The notes below the pieces were generated by a model. That model worked only from the letters and a program-made list of their open reading frames with translations. It had not been told where the DNA came from and did not search any database. From positions 271,280,074-271,344,073 of the forward strand of contig OY986435.1 of assembly GCA_963920525.1 (NCBI GenBank): a stretch of DNA of 64,000 nucleotides. The letters are read 5' to 3'. The translations under genes and the position numbers were made by a program. Below are positions 45,575-57,492 of this stretch, one piece after another. How positions within the stretch are numbered: position 1 is the stretch's first letter; each line of letters begins with the position of its first letter. This stretch comes from Dichetophora obliterata. Its lineage: Eukaryota; Arthropoda; Insecta; Diptera; Sciomyzidae.

Positions 45575-46110
45575 TATATATACCATTGATCATTATTTGA
45601 TTTTTTTTTTAAATGCCTTAAATCATATAAATGAGTTTCATATTATTCCTTCTGACATTTTTAAATCGAGTTGCCATTTCATTCAAGATTTTCCTTAAGT
45701 TTGGAGAAAAGATTTTTTGGTTTTAGAAAGTGAAAAACACTGCCGAACGCGTCAGTTACCGTACTCGCAGAACAACAAAATTTTACAAAATGGTTATCTA
45801 TGGATTTCATATTGTGATTGTAAAAATTTTTCTTTTTAATATGAATCTTTTATATATCATTTTCAATTTTTGATAGTAAATTCCATGTTGCTTGTATTTG
45901 TGTTTTAATTCTAGTTTTTTCTTTATAAAACCATAGATGTTAATTTTTTTCTAAACATCAAATGGCAACACTGTCTATGACAATTATTGACAACATTAGC
46001 AATATGAATATAATATAGAAAAAGATTGTCCTGCCTTCATTAAATTTCTGTTCATCAAAGTCAAATATAGATACAAAAGAAAATTATATGCATGTATGTA
46101 TATTCGGGTG
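45575..46110. other. AT-rich non-coding stretch
   Basis: No supported feature. Confidence 0.4.
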
Positions 46111-46112
46111 TA

Positions 46113-47462
46113 TCGATACGATACCCTCTTGTACAAAACCCACCGCAAATCTCAACTCACCATTAAAAACAACTTATGTATATAACTTTTCGAAGAGATC
46201 AGACTCGTACAGGAGTGTCAGCATAGAAATAAAAAACCATTATTTTTTTATGCTTTCACGTACCTTTGTACTGGAGCCTATCTTACGATACCCTTTTTTA
46301 CAAAACCCACCATAAATCTCAACTCACCATTAAAAACAACTTATGTATGTAACTTTTCGAAGAGATCAGACTCGTACAGGAGTGTCAACATAGAAATAAA
46401 AAACCATTATTTACGGTACAACTTTTTGCGTAAAACACCAAAGATATCATTTTTTCATTAAAACTAACTTATGTGTGGGAATTTTTAGAGACACTACGTA
46501 CAGTAGTGCCAGCATAGATAACAAAAACCATTATTTACAAAATTTTCGGCTTAATTTGCACTTAAAAAGCAACATAGATATCGGTTTTCCATTAAAAACA
46601 ACTTACGCATGCAAATTTTTAGAGAGATCTTACTACGTAATGCGGATGTAATACGAAAAATTTCAGGGAAAATCACATTAGGTCTATTCACAATTACTGG
46701 CAAATAGCCATGCATCGTGGTATTTACAAAATATCTATGCATTAGGGCTAATCCCAGTTAAGGCTTTGTAAATGTGTGCCTACCTTTTAGTACAGCACTG
46801 TTGTCTGTGATGCTTTTTGCAAAAAATTGTACTGTAAGATGGGCTCCAGTACAAAAAAAAAGTCGAAATTATTGTAAATGCGTAAGTTATTTTTAATGGA
46901 AAACCGATATCTGTGATGCGTTTTCTAAAAAAATGTATCGTAAGATGGTCTTCAGTACTAAAGTAGTAAAAAATATTGTAAATATTGGTTTTTTTTATTT
47001 CTATGCTGATGTACGAAGTTAAATCGCTCTTAAATTTTGCATGCATACGTTGTTTTTAATGAAAAATCGACATCTTTGGTGTTTTATGCAAAAAATTGTA
47101 CCGTAAGATAGGCTCCAGTACAAAAGACGTCGAAAATATTGTAAATGTTTCTTTATTTCTATGGGGACACTCCTGCACGTGTCTGATCTCTTTGAAAATT
47201 TGCATACATAAGTTGTTTGTAATGGTAAATAGAGATCTCTGGTGGGTTTTGTAAAAAAATGTACCGTAAGATAGGCTCCAGTACAAAAGTAGGTGAAAAT
47301 ATCGTAAATAATGGTTATTTTATTTCTATGCTGACACTCCGTACGTGTTTGATCTTTTCGAAAATTTGCATGATTATGTGGTTTTTAATGGTGCATCGAG
47401 ATCTATGGTGGTTTTTTTAAAAAAGTGTACCGTAAGATGGGCTCCAGTACAAAAACACACCA
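46113..47462. mobile_element. Foldback-like element: inverted arms of ~165-bp tandem units
   Basis: The left arm (46113-46650) holds about four units marked by CATTAAAAACAACTTA near 46161, 46328, 46456 and 46590. The right arm (46785-47462) holds about four units in inverse orientation, marked by (G)TTGTTTTTAATGG near 46890, 47055, 47215 and 47380. Spacing is close to 165 bp in the right arm and 128-167 bp in the left. Each unit includes a GTACCGTAAGATAGGCTCCAG block. A ~130-bp unrelated loop separates the arms. Tandemly built inverted arms are the defining trait of Drosophila FB elements; relationship by descent is not shown. No ORF. Confidence 0.75.
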
Positions 47463-47464
47463 TT

Positions 47465-48990
47465 TACATAGAAAACCGCTATTTCGGGAATTAGGAACTC
47501 ATTTAAAAATAAAAAATAAATATTTTCTGCATTGTCTTTCCTTCCTTTTTCTTTATTTAGGGGTGGAATTGGGTGTTAATTTTTCGATAAACCCTAATGT
47601 GTATGTAATGCAAAAATCTCGACCACTGTTTTGCTGCAAACAAATCAGCAACATTTTAATAGCTGCCAAACCGCCAGATAACCATTAACTCACACAAGCA
47701 CGTGCATATAGATTAGCAGGCATAAACATTTTAAGCAATTGTAAAATGAAGAGAAGAAAGGAAGCAGCCAAGGAAAGAAATTTTTTATTTTAATTTTTGC
47801 TGTTTTTCTGAATTACTAACAAAGCATAAAAAGCGTGGGTTGGAAATTAACAACAACGTTGTGCCAATGGCAGTGCAATCATGATGATTATGCTGCCATG
47901 AAAAAGAAAAAGAAGCAGCTTAGCAGTCAAACAAAGTTAGAGCGAATTCATTGATGGTCTAACCAGGACGAAAAGGTGAAATTGAGAAATCCTTAAGCTA
48001 CTTGAATTGGTTTGACTTCCACTCACTCATAGTTTTGTTTAATATTTTAAAGATATTTCGCTTTTGTTTCTTATGAAAAAACTATGGTCGAAATGGCATG
48101 GAAATATTATGAGTGTTTAAATATTATTACGGGTGCCCGTTCATAAATTCTCAAGATCTTATCTTAAACATTGCTTAATATTCATTGTTGTGCACATCTT
48201 TTGTTTTAGAAATACCCAAGCTACTGCAAGAACCACAGCTGCATCTTCACATTATTATCCTTTTTCGTTGGTGCCAGCCATCTCTCCACAGGTTTAGCAA
48301 AATTGAAACCATAAAGTGTGTTGCTGTATTTTTAATACCATGTCTAGCAATTTTCTTTGCAAGTAGTCTTAGAAGAATGTAGCAGTAACGAAGCACTTTT
48401 TATGACATTCACAACTTTGCAAGAAAGTTGCTTTTTTGTTCTTAACCTTGGCAAATATTGATTAATATTATTAAAAAAAACTGCTTCTTATCTATTTTTT
48501 GTTTCAACTCATAAATTTACATATGTTACTCAATCATTTGGGCAGGAGATATTTTTTAAATATAAAACTATTATCAACCACTAGAGAACTATTAGAGCAC
48601 TAACATTTTTGGTGGTGTGCTTATCTTTTATTAACTGACACCAACATTGAATATTGAATATTGAATAAAGTGAGAGTTCATAGCTTCTGAGTCATGTAGA
48701 GTTAGTTATTTGGCTGAAACATTATTTAAGCTGTAACGTCGCATGAAATTATAGTAACGTTAACACGTACATTGTTTAAGCCAAAATAATGTCCTTTTAA
48801 ATTTGTGCTGCGAAATAAACATATTTCACTACATTCAAGCCAGGAAATCAATATGTTAAAAGTAAAGTCATAAAATAGAAAAAAAAAACATTTTTACGAT
48901 ATAACTTTAGCTTAAACTGACACATATTCAATCAATACAGCTTTAATTTCAATGTCTAAATGTTTATTCAAGTATGATTATAAAAAAATA
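47465..48990. other. Largely non-repetitive stretch, probably host DNA
   Basis: GC-richer patches at 47820-47960 and 48180-48380. GAATATT is tandemly repeated near 48649. Short open frames lack motifs. No gene supported. Confidence 0.35.
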
Positions 48991-48999
48991 TAGTAGTAA

Positions 49000-49501
49000 A
49001 TAAGAAAATATTCAATAAGATTTACAGTTACAATTAAGAATACTTTAAGATTTAATCAGCAAATCGTATATGATTGTTTAAGAAAATAAATAAAAAACAC
49101 TTAACTCAAGTACATTTTAACATGTAAAAACAGCAATTAATAGCCCGTATTTAATATTTTTAGTGTATACTCTAATTAACTCAAACATCTGAAAACCCCG
49201 ATGTCACGGAAGAAAGGAGAAAAGATTCATAATTATTCATTATATTTAATAAGAAAATATTGAATAAGATTTACGATTACATTTAGGAAAACTTTAAGAT
49301 TTAATCAGCAAACCGTGTATGAATTTTTAAGAAAATAATAACTTTTTCTTCAAATAAATAAAAAAACACTTAGCTCAAGTACATTTTTACATGGAAAAAC
49401 AGCAATTTATGCCCGTTATTTATTATTTTTCGAGTATCCTCTTATAAACTCAAATATCTCAAAACCCCGATGTCACGGAAAAAAGGAGTACAGATTCATA
49501 A
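49000..49501 (+). repeat. Direct tandem duplication of a ~240-bp segment
   Basis: Copy 1 is 49000-49232 and copy 2 about 49249-49501. Both start TAAGAAAATATT(C/G)AATAAG and end in CCCCGATGTCACGGAA...AGATTCATA. By eye about 85 percent agree, with a ~15-base insertion in copy 2. Confidence 0.85.
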
Positions 49502-49504
49502 AAA

Positions 49505-50635
49505 CAGCGCTCGAAGCCCAGTAATCAACTAAAAAATCAGATTAAGAAAAACGTGCTGATTTCCAAAAAAAAAAAAATAATATCCTTAAAGTTGCTAGAT
49601 TTAAAATTTTAAATAAAAATATTCTTTCTCTGTCAAGTCAAGTCAAGGATCTGTGAAACATCAAAGAAAATTGAAGACATTTTCGCTTTCCAAGCCATTC
49701 AAACATTATTTTCATTATTCTTACAAAGGCGTCAGCACGATTTATCACGAAACACTCTGCACTTCCAAAAATTGCTAACGAATTTCACACATATACTTGT
49801 TGAGACATATTACAAAGCCAACTTTACGACTCAAACTGCTGAAAAGAAACGAGGAGTTAGACAGTCAAAATGCTTTCGCTAACATCAAAGATACTTTATC
49901 TGCCGCCTAACATCAATGCTTGCACTACAATCGATCATATTACCATAAAATTTCCATAGATGGCAACACCTCACAAAAAACCACTCCCCATAATTCAAAA
50001 TAAATACTAAAAATAAAAGCGAATGAAAAAAAAGAAAGCATTTGGAATTCATATGAAAACATAATACTATAACTGGCAAAGCCTACAATGACCTTAATTT
50101 TCAATATAGTCCACACCCTTAGCAACACATCCTCCCCCAAATCAACACTATTTATGATTTTGACTATTTGACTAAATGGGTGGGAAAGTGGGCAGGGACT
50201 AGTTTGAGATGGGGTGGGGAAGGGGGAATCTGTGAGTGAGTGTGTTTGTCTGCGTTCTTGTCCTATTTTGTTGTGGGCAGTAAATTTAGTCAAAGCAAAT
50301 ATTGAAATATATTTGCTTGATTTGCAAGCCCGCAGTAGAAATTGTGTTGAGCATTCAAATATGTAGAAGAAATTTACATTGAGCCATAAAGGATGGAACG
50401 GACTCTGTTTGGGACAGTGCTTTGTGGCAAAATATTCGGGAATGCTTTCATGGGTATATGCTGGTATGGGCACAAACTATATGGGTTTGGAGGCAAGTAG
50501 GGCAGTTGCTCCCCCTAGAAGAAAAATTTATTCAATTAGAATTAATAAAGTCAGTAAAAAAGATATAAAACTTAAAAATCTTCTCTACATACCGAAATAA
50601 TATGATTAGTTTTTTTTATTTATTTAGCATATGAT
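49505..50635. other. Non-repetitive stretch with a G-rich patch
   Basis: Probably host DNA. A 177-codon minus-strand open frame (49940-50473) has no recognisable domain, and its PTPSQTSPCPLS part simply reflects the G-rich tract, so it is not called a gene. Confidence 0.35.
50178..50226 (+). other. G-quadruplex motif cluster
   Basis: GGGtGGGaaagtGGGcaGGG (50178-50197) satisfies the canonical four-tract rule. GGGGtGGGGaaGGGGG follows at 50211-50226. Unusual in such AT-rich DNA. Confidence 0.7.
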
Positions 50636-50639
50636 ACCG

Positions 50640-51600
50640 ATTTTTATCAGATGTTATCGTTTTTTTGTGAACGCAATTTGTGAATGCAATTTTTAAACTT
50701 TTTCGAAAAAATTGATATAAGGTTTTATATTTCGGGCATCAGAAGTGGCGCCAAATATAATTTTCTTAATTTGGATTTTTCAAATATTTCTTAACAACAC
50801 CCTATCCAAGAGTTTTTTTTTTAAACATCAGGTTAAGATCACGATTTTTTTCCTATTTTGATTTTAAAAACAAATTTTACTTCCTAGCATGAAATTTATT
50901 ATTCCGTTAAAACACCTTAAATTTCGTGTTTTTGATTTTGCAATTCGATGGGTTTCAACTGACTAAACAATTGTTGTTAAGAAGTGTTTCAAAGAAATAA
51001 TAACCACAAAGAAGATATGAAAAAAATTGTTAAATTTCATGCTAGGAAGAATTCTTTTTTTAATTACCAAAATAGTAAAAAAATCTTGGTCTTTTCCTGG
51101 AGCTATATATATATATATTTAGATGTGATTTTGTTCACAAATATTTGAAGAGTCCAAATTAAGAAAAAATATCTTCGTTACCACTTTTGATGCCCGAGAT
51201 ATAAAATCTTTTATTAAATATTTTAAAAAAGTATACATTTCAAAAGTTTACACTTTTCAAAATCAAGAAAATGCATATGAAAAATATAATCAAATTATAA
51301 ATTCGTCAAATTTAAAAAAAAAACACTTTAATCCTTACTATCAAAATTTGGACTATTTTTTTTTTTTTTTGCTTTGAGGCATATGTAGTTTTCTAACAAA
51401 AATCAAAGCATTTTGAGATTGTTATTTTTTACTGTTTTATTAAAAAAAAAAAAGGGGAGAGGAAGACATACTTTTTTCCAAAAAATTTTTTTTTTTGGGT
51501 GGTCTCAACAACCCCATACAACACATTATTATACATTCGAAAAATAAAAAATAAAAATACAATTTTATTTCGCCATAAAATACAATTTGATGGTCGCCAA
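50640..51600. mobile_element. Foldback family copy A (diverged)
   Basis: Inner arms are inverted copies: GGGCATCAGAAGTGG near 50737 against CCACTTTTGATGCCCG near 51181, and CCTAGCATGAAATTTA near 50883 against its inverse near 51030. Segments match the copy at 60.95-62.66 kb, for example AATTGATATAAGGTTTTATAT near 50711 and AATTAATATAAGGCTTTATAT near 61588. The outer ends are lost or replaced. An (AT)n run lies at about 51106-51119. Confidence 0.65.
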
Positions 51601-52600
51601 GAAACTTTAATGGGCTCGTGCGCAATTTAAAAAGCGAATAGCCTCATTTTGATCCTGCCTAGATAACGATGTTTTTTTCTAATGAAAAGATAACGTACAT
51701 CTTAACGACTAATTTATTAGTTACTATCCTATTTTATTTGAAAATTTAATATTTTCTCCGTACCACACCTTTTCTTAATGCAAGGTCATCGCCTCAGAAT
51801 GGATAAACAAACTATTGAAATTTTAAGTTTTGATTTTTCAAGCAAATATCCCAGCTTTTCTCTAAATATTTTAGTTTTTATTTTAAACAAATGAGCAGAA
51901 ACATATTCAGGCTGGTGACCTATGATATAAGATATGAGCGTTAAATAAAAATTTAAGTTTGTTTTCCGAAAAATGCTAAGCCATGAAGTTTTTTAAATAA
52001 ATGTTTAGGATGGCAACATAATAGGACCATTATGTGTATTTTACGCTTCTAGGAATCACCTCAGGGGTAAAAACAGCTATGAACTTTTTTCTGACTGTAA
52101 ACTGAAAGGGGGGCTGACTGAAAGGGGGTGGATATGTTTGGTAGAAGTGTTGGTATCTAAAGCGGAAGAAATATAAACTCTAGTGAACAAATGATTGACA
52201 AGCGGTTCTTCCAGTGAAGCTACGAATTGACAAAGTTTATGCTAATTTGTATGCAATAACAGTAAAAAGTTTATGTTCAAGTTTGCGTTCAAGTACACAA
52301 ACTTCAAAGCTACAAAAAGGACAAACGAGTACTGTCACTTACGCTTCAGTGCCTTAAATTTCGCTTAGTACGTGTTAATTGTTGTTCACTGTTGGTCGAA
52401 TTTCAACCACAGGCGATACTTGTTAGTATAAAATCTCCAGAGTAAGATTCCTCATTCAACATTTTCTTCAAAAGTTTAAGACTACAAAATAAATAAAAAC
52501 ATGAGTCAAAACTGAATTTGGATTATATACCATAACAATTTACAAATAAAAACACCGACTGATACAAGTTAAATACCGTTTTATAGCTCCATTATTTTAA
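51600..52600. other. Non-coding stretch
   Basis: No gene or repeat pair supported. Confidence 0.4.
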
Positions 52601-52614
52601 AAGAAACGTTTTTT

Positions 52615-52682
52615 TTTATTTCATGTAGAAAGCGGACACACCTAGAATTTTTTTATTTTATGTAGAAAGCGGACCCACCTAG
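52615..52682 (+). repeat. Two-copy tandem repeat
   Basis: A ~35-bp unit containing ATGTAGAAAGCGGAC(A/C)CACCTAG occurs at about 52624 and 52660. Confidence 0.8.
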
Positions 52683-52929
52683 CACAGATTTCGATTTGTA
52701 ACAAAAATATGTTATAATTCGGTGGTATTCTAGTTTTTTAAACAAATTTAGTCACAAATGGGTTGTATTAAAGTTTCAAATAAGTAATTTGTAACAAATC
52801 ATTCGTGTTGTTCCAAATAAGTTAAAATACGGTATAAATGCACTTGTTGTAAAAATGTTTCATAACGTTTTAAAAAATACAATAAGACATACAATTGTAA
52901 ATAAGAAATTTTTACGTTAAATTAACATT

Positions 52930-53252
52930 GGCCGCATTCAGCGCAGACAACAGTTGGCAACTGTTGTGTAAAATTCGCTGAATGGTACAAATTTGGTAGC
53001 GCTAACTAAAACTGATAAAGTAGCGAACGCCTTTTAATCGAGCGCTGTTACTGACGCTATTAAATTAATAAACGCAGAAAGAACGGAGCAAATTTAAGGG
53101 AGAAACCTTTGCAATTGAATTAAATTTACATAAAAATTAAATTGAATCTAACTTCTGATGTGTAGAGTAGCAACACATTCAGAGGAAAGCATCGTGAACT
53201 AAGGTAGCGCTATCATTACAGTTCACAACAGTTGCCTGCGCTGAATGCGGCC
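52930..53252. mobile_element. GGCCGCATTCAGCGCAG MITE (MULE-like)
   Basis: Ends GGCCGCATTCAGCGCAG(A/G)CAAC are inverted at 52930 and 53252. The 9-bp flanks ATTAACATT (52921-52929) and AACAACATT (53253-53261) agree at 7 of 9. G-starting ends with a 9-bp duplication suggest Mutator-like movement. ACAACAGTTGgCAACTGTTGT (about 52947-52967) is an internal palindrome. No ORF. Confidence 0.7.
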
Positions 53253-53679
53253 AACAACATTTCTTTTTGCAGCACCTATAAAAAATGTTTGTGTATTATA
53301 ATTGTAACAAATACAGTAACGAGTTATCAACATAGATGTGACTAAGTTGCTTTATGTTTATATTAAGTTATATCAATGTCACAACAACTAAATGTTTTAA
53401 ACTTCGGTTTGAAGATGTTTTATTAAGTTATAGGAAAGTTTTAGTTAAGCAACGAAATGTTTGCAATTTTGCTGTGCGGCACTTAAATGCCATAAGCAAA
53501 ATATAAATTTTATTTTTCACAAAAAATTTTGTGTTACTTGTCAATTTCTTTGTGTACGCTTCTACTACCATGTAATCCATTTTTGTACATTTCAGCATTG
53601 AATGGGACTATTAAATTGAACTAATTTTGCGTTGAATAGCAATGAATCATTTTGAAATTATGAGAATTCGTTTTGTTGC

Positions 53680-54240
53680 AAGAAGGTTAAAACGAGGTTT
53701 TTATTCAGTTACAAGAACATTGGAAATAATCATTGCAACCTTATGCTGTATTGAGGTTATTATTTAGTTGATACAACTTAAGAAAACATCATTATAATTC
53801 AAAAAATGTAGTTAGAAAAAATAACGTTGAATTGAGGTATTTATTAAGTTGCGAGTAAATTGAAAAATAATCATTGCAAACTTGTGCTGTATCAAGGCTA
53901 TTATTCAGTTGATGCAAGTTTAAAAAACATAATTGTAACTTATAAAATTTTTCTTGATATGAGAACGATGTATTGAGGTTCGATGTATTGTGCTGCAAGA
54001 ACTTTAAAAAAAAACCATTGCAACTTATATATAATGTAATTAGTAACATGAACGTTGTATTGGAGTTATAATTCAGTTGCAAGAAGTTTTGAATAAAATT
54101 GTTGTAAGTAAATGCTGCATTAAGGTTATTGTTCAATTGCAACAACTTAAAAAAAATATTTGTCACTTTTGATATTTTGTTAGTTGCAAGAACTATGTAT
54201 TGAGGTTATTATTCAGTTGCAAGAACTTTGGAAAAAAGAG
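53680..54240 (+). repeat. Degenerate tandem array, ~75-95-bp units
   Basis: Repeated blocks of GT(A/T)TTGAGGTTATTATTCAGTTGCAAGAACTTT...CATTGCAACTTAT, about seven units. An open frame on the minus strand (53792-54166) is a by-product of the repeat. Confidence 0.65.
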
Positions 54241-54244
54241 TCTA

Positions 54245-55800
54245 AGAACTTTATACTCGCCATATTTGTTTTTTTTTATACACTATGAATTTTTATTGGA
54301 ATAAATTTAAATACGAATTTCTTAGTACTTATTATTTTCTTTTGGAATTTTCAGTGCAACACGATACTAGGAACTTAAAAAAATGTACTTATCTATATAT
54401 TAAACTCAAAATATTTCTTATTTCAAAATTATTTTAAAAATTTTTATATTTTGGTTGGCGCTTGAGTTTTTTAGGCAAAACACAAACATTCATCGACAAA
54501 AAATTGTTGTAAAATTTTAGTGTATAACTCTTCATATTTTCAATTTAATTTCACAACTTCTTCATTCCAATTTGTCTTTAAGTTTTAAAATACACTCCAA
54601 AAAATTATCACTGGTTTAATGAAAATTATATTAAGGAATTGTTTATGCAAAACATTTTAAAACTTTTTAAGAAGTTATTTTTTTCAATCGGGAATATTTA
54701 TGTCATCAATACTCCTTCCTTGTTAAAAAATCTGTCATTATGACATAAAATAATTTCAATAAAACAAAACAAAATATTTGCTACATTCACGTTATTTTAC
54801 TTGAATTTTAATGTAAGAATAACTCAATAAAAACTTTTTTGGATGTTTCAAGTATATTTCATCTTGTGGCGTGCACTTAAGTTTGTTCCAACAACACATT
54901 TATAACATTATTATAACACATTTTTCGCCTAATTGCAACCTAAGTTACAAAATAAGCGTGAAATATCTGCTTTTCCAGTTGCAAATACGTTACAATTACG
55001 ATTTATATCTGTATTGGTGACTCTTTTGCAACACTTTTACAACCTTTTAATGCTAGATGGGGAGTTTATTAAAAAAGTAAACTGAAATCAGTTCTACAGA
55101 AAGTTCTACATGTTGAGAATGAAAAATCTGATTTTGAATTTTTTCTCGTCTATCATGCCCCTTCGCATCACTGAGCGACAGTGCTGTTTTTTCTGCTTTA
55201 AAGCATTCGGCCTGGTGAGCCCATATATTTTTGAAATTGTATCCACTTATGTCATTTGAGCATCGGTAATATCGCGGTGAAAAAATGTATTTTTGTGGCA
55301 GTAATTAAGACTATCCAAAAACAGTTTTATTGTTCACTTGAACTGTTTTTCTCATTGAAGTCCACCATAGCGTACTCAAAAAGCTCCATATACTTGAAGG
55401 CCAAGTAGAATGAACCTTTGTTTTTGGTGGAATTAAAGTGCATCTTGATTATCCGTATAAATCTCATGCAAATATTCATGAAATTCAGTTGACGCAAAGT
55501 TTTTATTTCGCGAACAGCTTATATGGAAAAATCTTCCTTCTCGAGCTCGAGGCGAACTGTTTTGAGTGTGACCACTTCTTTGATATGATTCATAGACCTT
55601 TAGGAAAACACAAGTATACATTGAATACTAAAATAAAAAACTTCTTGACTCCAATCTACAACAACAAGTGACAGCTATGAGGTAAACTATGAGGTATACA
55701 ATACTTGAGTTTCAAGAAAGTTACAAAAGAATGACCTAAAAAGCTCGCTGCTACAAAATCTACAGCCTAAAATTGAAGTTTCCTATCTCTTTATATCTGT
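54245..55800. other. Non-coding stretch
   Basis: Contains the right part of the TTGTAAC repeat region, up to 55060. The remainder has no supported gene. Confidence 0.35.
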
Positions 55801-56290
55801 ATAGCACTTGTGTAAGGTTGTGGCCAGAGTGGATCCAGATGCAGACGTGCAGGCAGACAGGCACATGCAGCAACCTGCACAGCAAATAAGTCGTGCAGAG
55901 TGAATGCGGGCGATCAGTATAAGTTGTCGTATGATCAGTACGACAAAACAGACTGGCCCTGGTTTCTCGAAACTGATTTTAGTTTTTATGTCGTTTTTTG
56001 TAATTTTTGAAGTAAACTGCATTTTTAAGCGCATTTTCACGTAAACAAAGCAATACATACTAATATAAAAATATTTGTTTAATAATTCGTTGCATTCTTA
56101 AAAATGCGTTATTGTTTTAAATGTTGTTTAAAGCAACAAACGTTCAATTTCATCGTTCATTGCAAAATTTGTTTTTTTGAACGCATTTCTTATAGCTTTC
56201 ATTTGTTCACTATAACGCAAAAACGAAAACATGTACAACCAACAGCAACACAAACCAAACACAAATCAAAGCGAATGACGCATGCACCAC

Positions 56291-57492
56291 CAGGGGCGGA
56301 TTTAGGGAGGGTCTGCGGGGCCCTCGGCCCCGAGCAGGCAGGGGCCCCGCAGATTCAATATTAAAAAATTTGTTTGCCTTCTATCGGAATGAAAATCATA
56401 CTCCATCGCGTGACAGTTTCGTGATAAAAATCAAAAATACGAAACGCAGCATGAAGCTGCTGCTCTATTAAATCAATTAATAAAACTTCAAAACACTTCC
56501 ATGATAGTTTTCTGGAACCAAATTTTGAATCGCTTAAATGCAGCCAATATTTGAAATAAGTATTTATTGATTTTATAGCTGCTAACGATATGATAGCTTC
56601 TCTTAATTCTAAATTCATAACAGATTTGCGAAGTGAATTTTCAAGGTTTCTGAATAGTGCTAAGAACCTGAGTCGATTGGTTTGCCAAGACTATGAGAGA
56701 AAAATTACTAGAAAAAACTGCAACAAAGAACCCGAAATAAGCAATTTGACTGGTTCTGATAGATTCAATATCGAAACTTTCTTTGTTTGACTTGATAAGT
56801 TAGCAATGGAATTAAGAAAAAAAAGTGAAGCATATAAAACATATGAGGGACGCATAACAAAACAATTTGGATTCTTGTGCAAATTAATGGATATTGAAAA
56901 CGAAGAATTATAAGAGAGATAAGAATCCCTTGTTGAAGCATATCCAAATGATTCAAATAGAATTACTCTGTGAATTAAATCAATTCATTCCGCTAATGAA
57001 ACTTCAGTATAAAGGATTTTTTCGGTCTCCTGCGAGAGATATCAACCTATTAATAACAGAAATAATACACTAGTTCCATTTAAAATACGTAAATACATAT
57101 GTTTAAATATATAGCCTATTGATTGCTTGTAACAATACCGATAGCAAATTGCGAAGCTGAAAGGTCATTTTCTGTATTTAAAAGAATTAAAAATGTGCAC
57201 CAATCTTCTATGTTAGATGAACGTTTGTCATCAATAACGCAACTATGTATTAAAAATGATTTGTTGCAAACGATTAATTTTGACGAGTGGATAGAAAGTT
57301 TTGCCACAGTTAAATCGATAAAATTTTTTTTAAATAAACATTTAAAAGTTCATGAAACCAAATTTTGTTTTACTTTCAGACATAAATGCGAAAAAATAAT
57401 TTTTTGTTTATTAAGAAGTTCCAGCTAAATGCTCTGTCCTTAAGTAGGCCTGTGTCGACTTTAGCCCCAGGCCCCGCTATGTGTTAATCCTG
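56291..57492 (+). mobile_element. hAT element remnant inside copy 3
   Basis: Starts CAGGGGCGGATTTAGGGAGG and ends near TTAATCCTG, with GC-rich GGCCCCG patches close to both ends. A perfect 11-bp-armed hairpin, CTGCGGGGCCC and its inverse, lies at 56313-56352. It encodes a decayed hAT transposase. The 8-bp flanks are not identical, so the exact ends are unproven. Confidence 0.65.
56590..57428 (+). pseudogene. hAT transposase, C-terminal half, decayed
   Basis: The plus strand keeps parts of a zinc-finger MYM-like hAT transposase. One block at 56590-56790 ends SDRFNIETFFV, then a stop. Another at 56800-56910 reads LAMELRKKSEAYKTYEGR...KQFGFL. After several stops, the hAT dimerisation domain follows at 57125-57345, with VTIPIANCEAERSFSVFKRIKN, LDERLSSITQLCIKNDLL and INFDEWIESFA. 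The CEAERSFS motif with the basic KRIKN is diagnostic of the hATC domain, which mediates dimerisation and carries part of the catalytic core. The N-terminal BED finger and most catalytic residues are missing. Confidence 0.85.

Larger units (their letters stand above)
52690..55060. repeat. Region of degenerate TTGTAAC/GTTGCAA repeats
   Basis: Variants of TTGTAACAAA, TTGCAAGAACTT and AAGTTATA recur from 52690 to 55060, densest at 53620-54240. The flanks CCTAGCA (about 52677) and the inverse of TCTAGCA (about 55053) might be its ends. A 323-bp MITE is inserted at 52930. Possibly one element with extended subterminal repeats; limits uncertain. Confidence 0.4.

Noticed and set aside
49940..50473. 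177-codon open frame on the minus strand
   Set aside because: No recognisable domain, no homologous motif. The middle is a by-product of the G-rich tract. Not supported as a gene.
53792..54166. 124-codon open frame on the minus strand rich in Leu and Asn
   Set aside because: It follows the tandem repeat unit and ends with it.
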